Below are positions 63,446 to 64,000 of a stretch of 64,000 nt of DNA, in pieces. A program made the position numbers and the translations under genes. How positions within the stretch are numbered: position 1 is the stretch's first letter; each line of letters begins with the position of its first letter. The DNA comes from a virus. The stretch spans positions 1 through 64,000 of the IMG/VR virus record IMGVR_UViG_3300041964_000087; one strand, written 5' to 3'. The notes under the pieces were generated by a model. The model did no database searches. It was not told the DNA's origin and was given only the letters and a program-made list of their open reading frames with translations.

Positions 63446-63688
63446 TTACTTTGGCGCCTCCGCTAAATTACTCTGCCACACTTGCAAAGTTCGATTCCAC
63501 CGCTCTGCATCAGTTTTCCTTGTTGATTGCTGCTTAATTGGTACTGGCTTAATCTCCTCAATACCCCGACCAATCATCCCGCACTCACAGACGAACCATT
63601 GACTTAGATTGGTGGAATTGTAGGTGTGGAGGAATTGGGTATCGGTGGGGATTGTGTAGAGCGATCGCCAATCATGTTGGTGGATCAT
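63446..63688 (-). CDS. Small protein with CxC motif (80 aa)
   Basis: MIHQHDWRSLYTIPTDTQFL, NLSQWFVCECGMIGRGIEEI, then a basic helical C-terminus (TRKTDAERWNRTLQVWQSNL). CECG with nearby His may bind metal. Its start overlaps the stop of the 63685 gene by four bases, so the two are coupled. Function unknown. Confidence 0.6.
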   Translation of the reverse strand: MIHQHDWRSLYTIPTDTQFLHTYNSTNLSQWFVCECGMIGRGIEEIKPVPIKQQSTRKTDAERWNRTLQVWQSNLAEAPK

Positions 63689-63999
63689 GTGCGATCGCTC
63701 TCCTCTACTAGAAAAAACTTGTCACCCCTGCGAATTAACCAATCAACCTTGCTGGCAATAATGCAGTTCTTTCCACGCACAACACCAATCCGCTCGTTAT
63801 AGTTGGGTAGGACTTCCGAGGCTTCTTCCTCAATGTCTTGCTCGGAGAACAGCAATCCTTCACCCCAGAGGAAGTCATATATCTCACCGTGGCAGCAAAG
63901 CACATCCTCGCTATCAGCATATTTTGCTTTGATAAAATCTCTGACTTTTACGCAATTTAGGCAAGTGTAGATGGTCTGAAATGAGCCATCCCAGAGTGC
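63685..63999 (-). CDS. Partial zinc-type protein running off the window
   Basis: The frame is open to the right edge of the window, so the 5' end is missing and an internal GTG at 63903 is probably not the start. Visible sequence: ALWDGSFQTIYTCLNCVKVR, ADSEDVLCCHGEIYDFLWGE, then ASEVLPNYNERIGVVRGKNC. CLNC plus CCH suggests a zinc site. Similar short host-nuclease-like or hypothetical proteins are common in phages; unassigned. Confidence 0.62.
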   Translation of the reverse strand, partial: ALWDGSFQTIYTCLNCVKVRDFIKAKYADSEDVLCCHGEIYDFLWGEGLLFSEQDIEEEASEVLPNYNERIGVVRGKNCIIASKVDWLIRRGDKFFLVEESDRT

Positions 64000-64000
64000 A

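Noticed and set aside
1-64000. Integrase, transposase, tRNA or rRNA genes
   Set aside because: None recognised on either strand. Absence of MuA/MuB-like genes argues against transposition despite the Mu-like head.
1-64000. GCGATCGC octamers as a functional site set
   Set aside because: They are HIP1-type octamers abundant in cyanobacterial genomes and occur inside and between genes, so individual copies were not annotated.

Overview
The window looks like part of a cyanobacterial temperate phage that lives as a plasmid (a phage-plasmid). GCGATCGC (HIP1-type) octamers occur throughout, both inside and between genes, and heptanucleotide-type intergenic repeats are present; both are typical of filamentous cyanobacteria and the elements that replicate in them. 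The virion genes encode a contractile-tailed phage with a Mu-like head and terminase and a P2/Mu-like tail and baseplate. No integrase, MuA-like transposase or attachment site is visible, while an actin-like (ParM-type) partition protein is, so extrachromosomal maintenance is the favoured reading. The host identity is inference.

Layout. 1-1.8 kb: a decayed coding region broken into plus-strand fragments in successive frames. 1.8-8.3 kb (+): small early genes, a lambda-O-like replication initiator that carries an iteron cluster inside its coding sequence, a possible helicase loader, an ASCH protein and a C5-cytosine methyltransferase whose DNA also encodes a second long, protein-like frame. 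8.3-14.8 kb (-): tail fibres, baseplate genes I and J and a gp25-like wedge. 14.8-18.8 kb: small plus-strand genes, an XRE repressor, a DHH-like enzyme, the baseplate spike (gpV) and a CheY-like response regulator. 18.8-21.4 kb: a BRO antirepressor and two unknown genes separated by three pairs of a hairpin-plus-pentamer repeat element. 21.4-34.3 kb (-): baseplate hub with two wall-cleaving domains, small accessory genes, tail adaptor, tape measure, tail chaperone with a probable frameshift extension, tube and sheath. 34.3-54.1 kb (-): endolysin, connectors, capsid, decoration protein, protease/scaffold, accessory head proteins, MuF, portal and both terminase subunits. 54.1-56.1 kb (+): holin-like, FHA-domain and membrane coiled-coil genes. 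56.1-64 kb: secreted nuclease, transglycosylase/M23 protein, ParM-like ATPase, lipoprotein, an RHH-like regulator and a few end genes.

Three things stand out. (1) Six copies of a hairpin followed by 10-18 pentanucleotides that almost always begin with G (81 of 82) and never have G second, arranged as three tandem pairs around three genes (18.76-21.38 kb). (2) Two reading frames over about 960 bp at 7.3-8.25 kb, one a C5 methyltransferase, the other with its own protein-like motifs and the better ribosome binding site. (3) Five paralogous proteins scattered among the head and tail genes that share an N-terminal module with a CGGRC-type cysteine motif and carry different C-termini; two end in HExxH zincin domains, and each of those is followed by an overlapping gene from a second small paralogous family, the arrangement expected of effector/partner pairs.

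How it may work together: the initiator and loader start replication at the intragenic iterons; an XRE repressor may act on two near-identical promoters 36 kb apart; late minus-strand transcription makes the virion; four wall-active proteins serve entry and release; the ParM-like system partitions the prophage plasmid. All function calls come from reading motifs by eye; no database search was possible.
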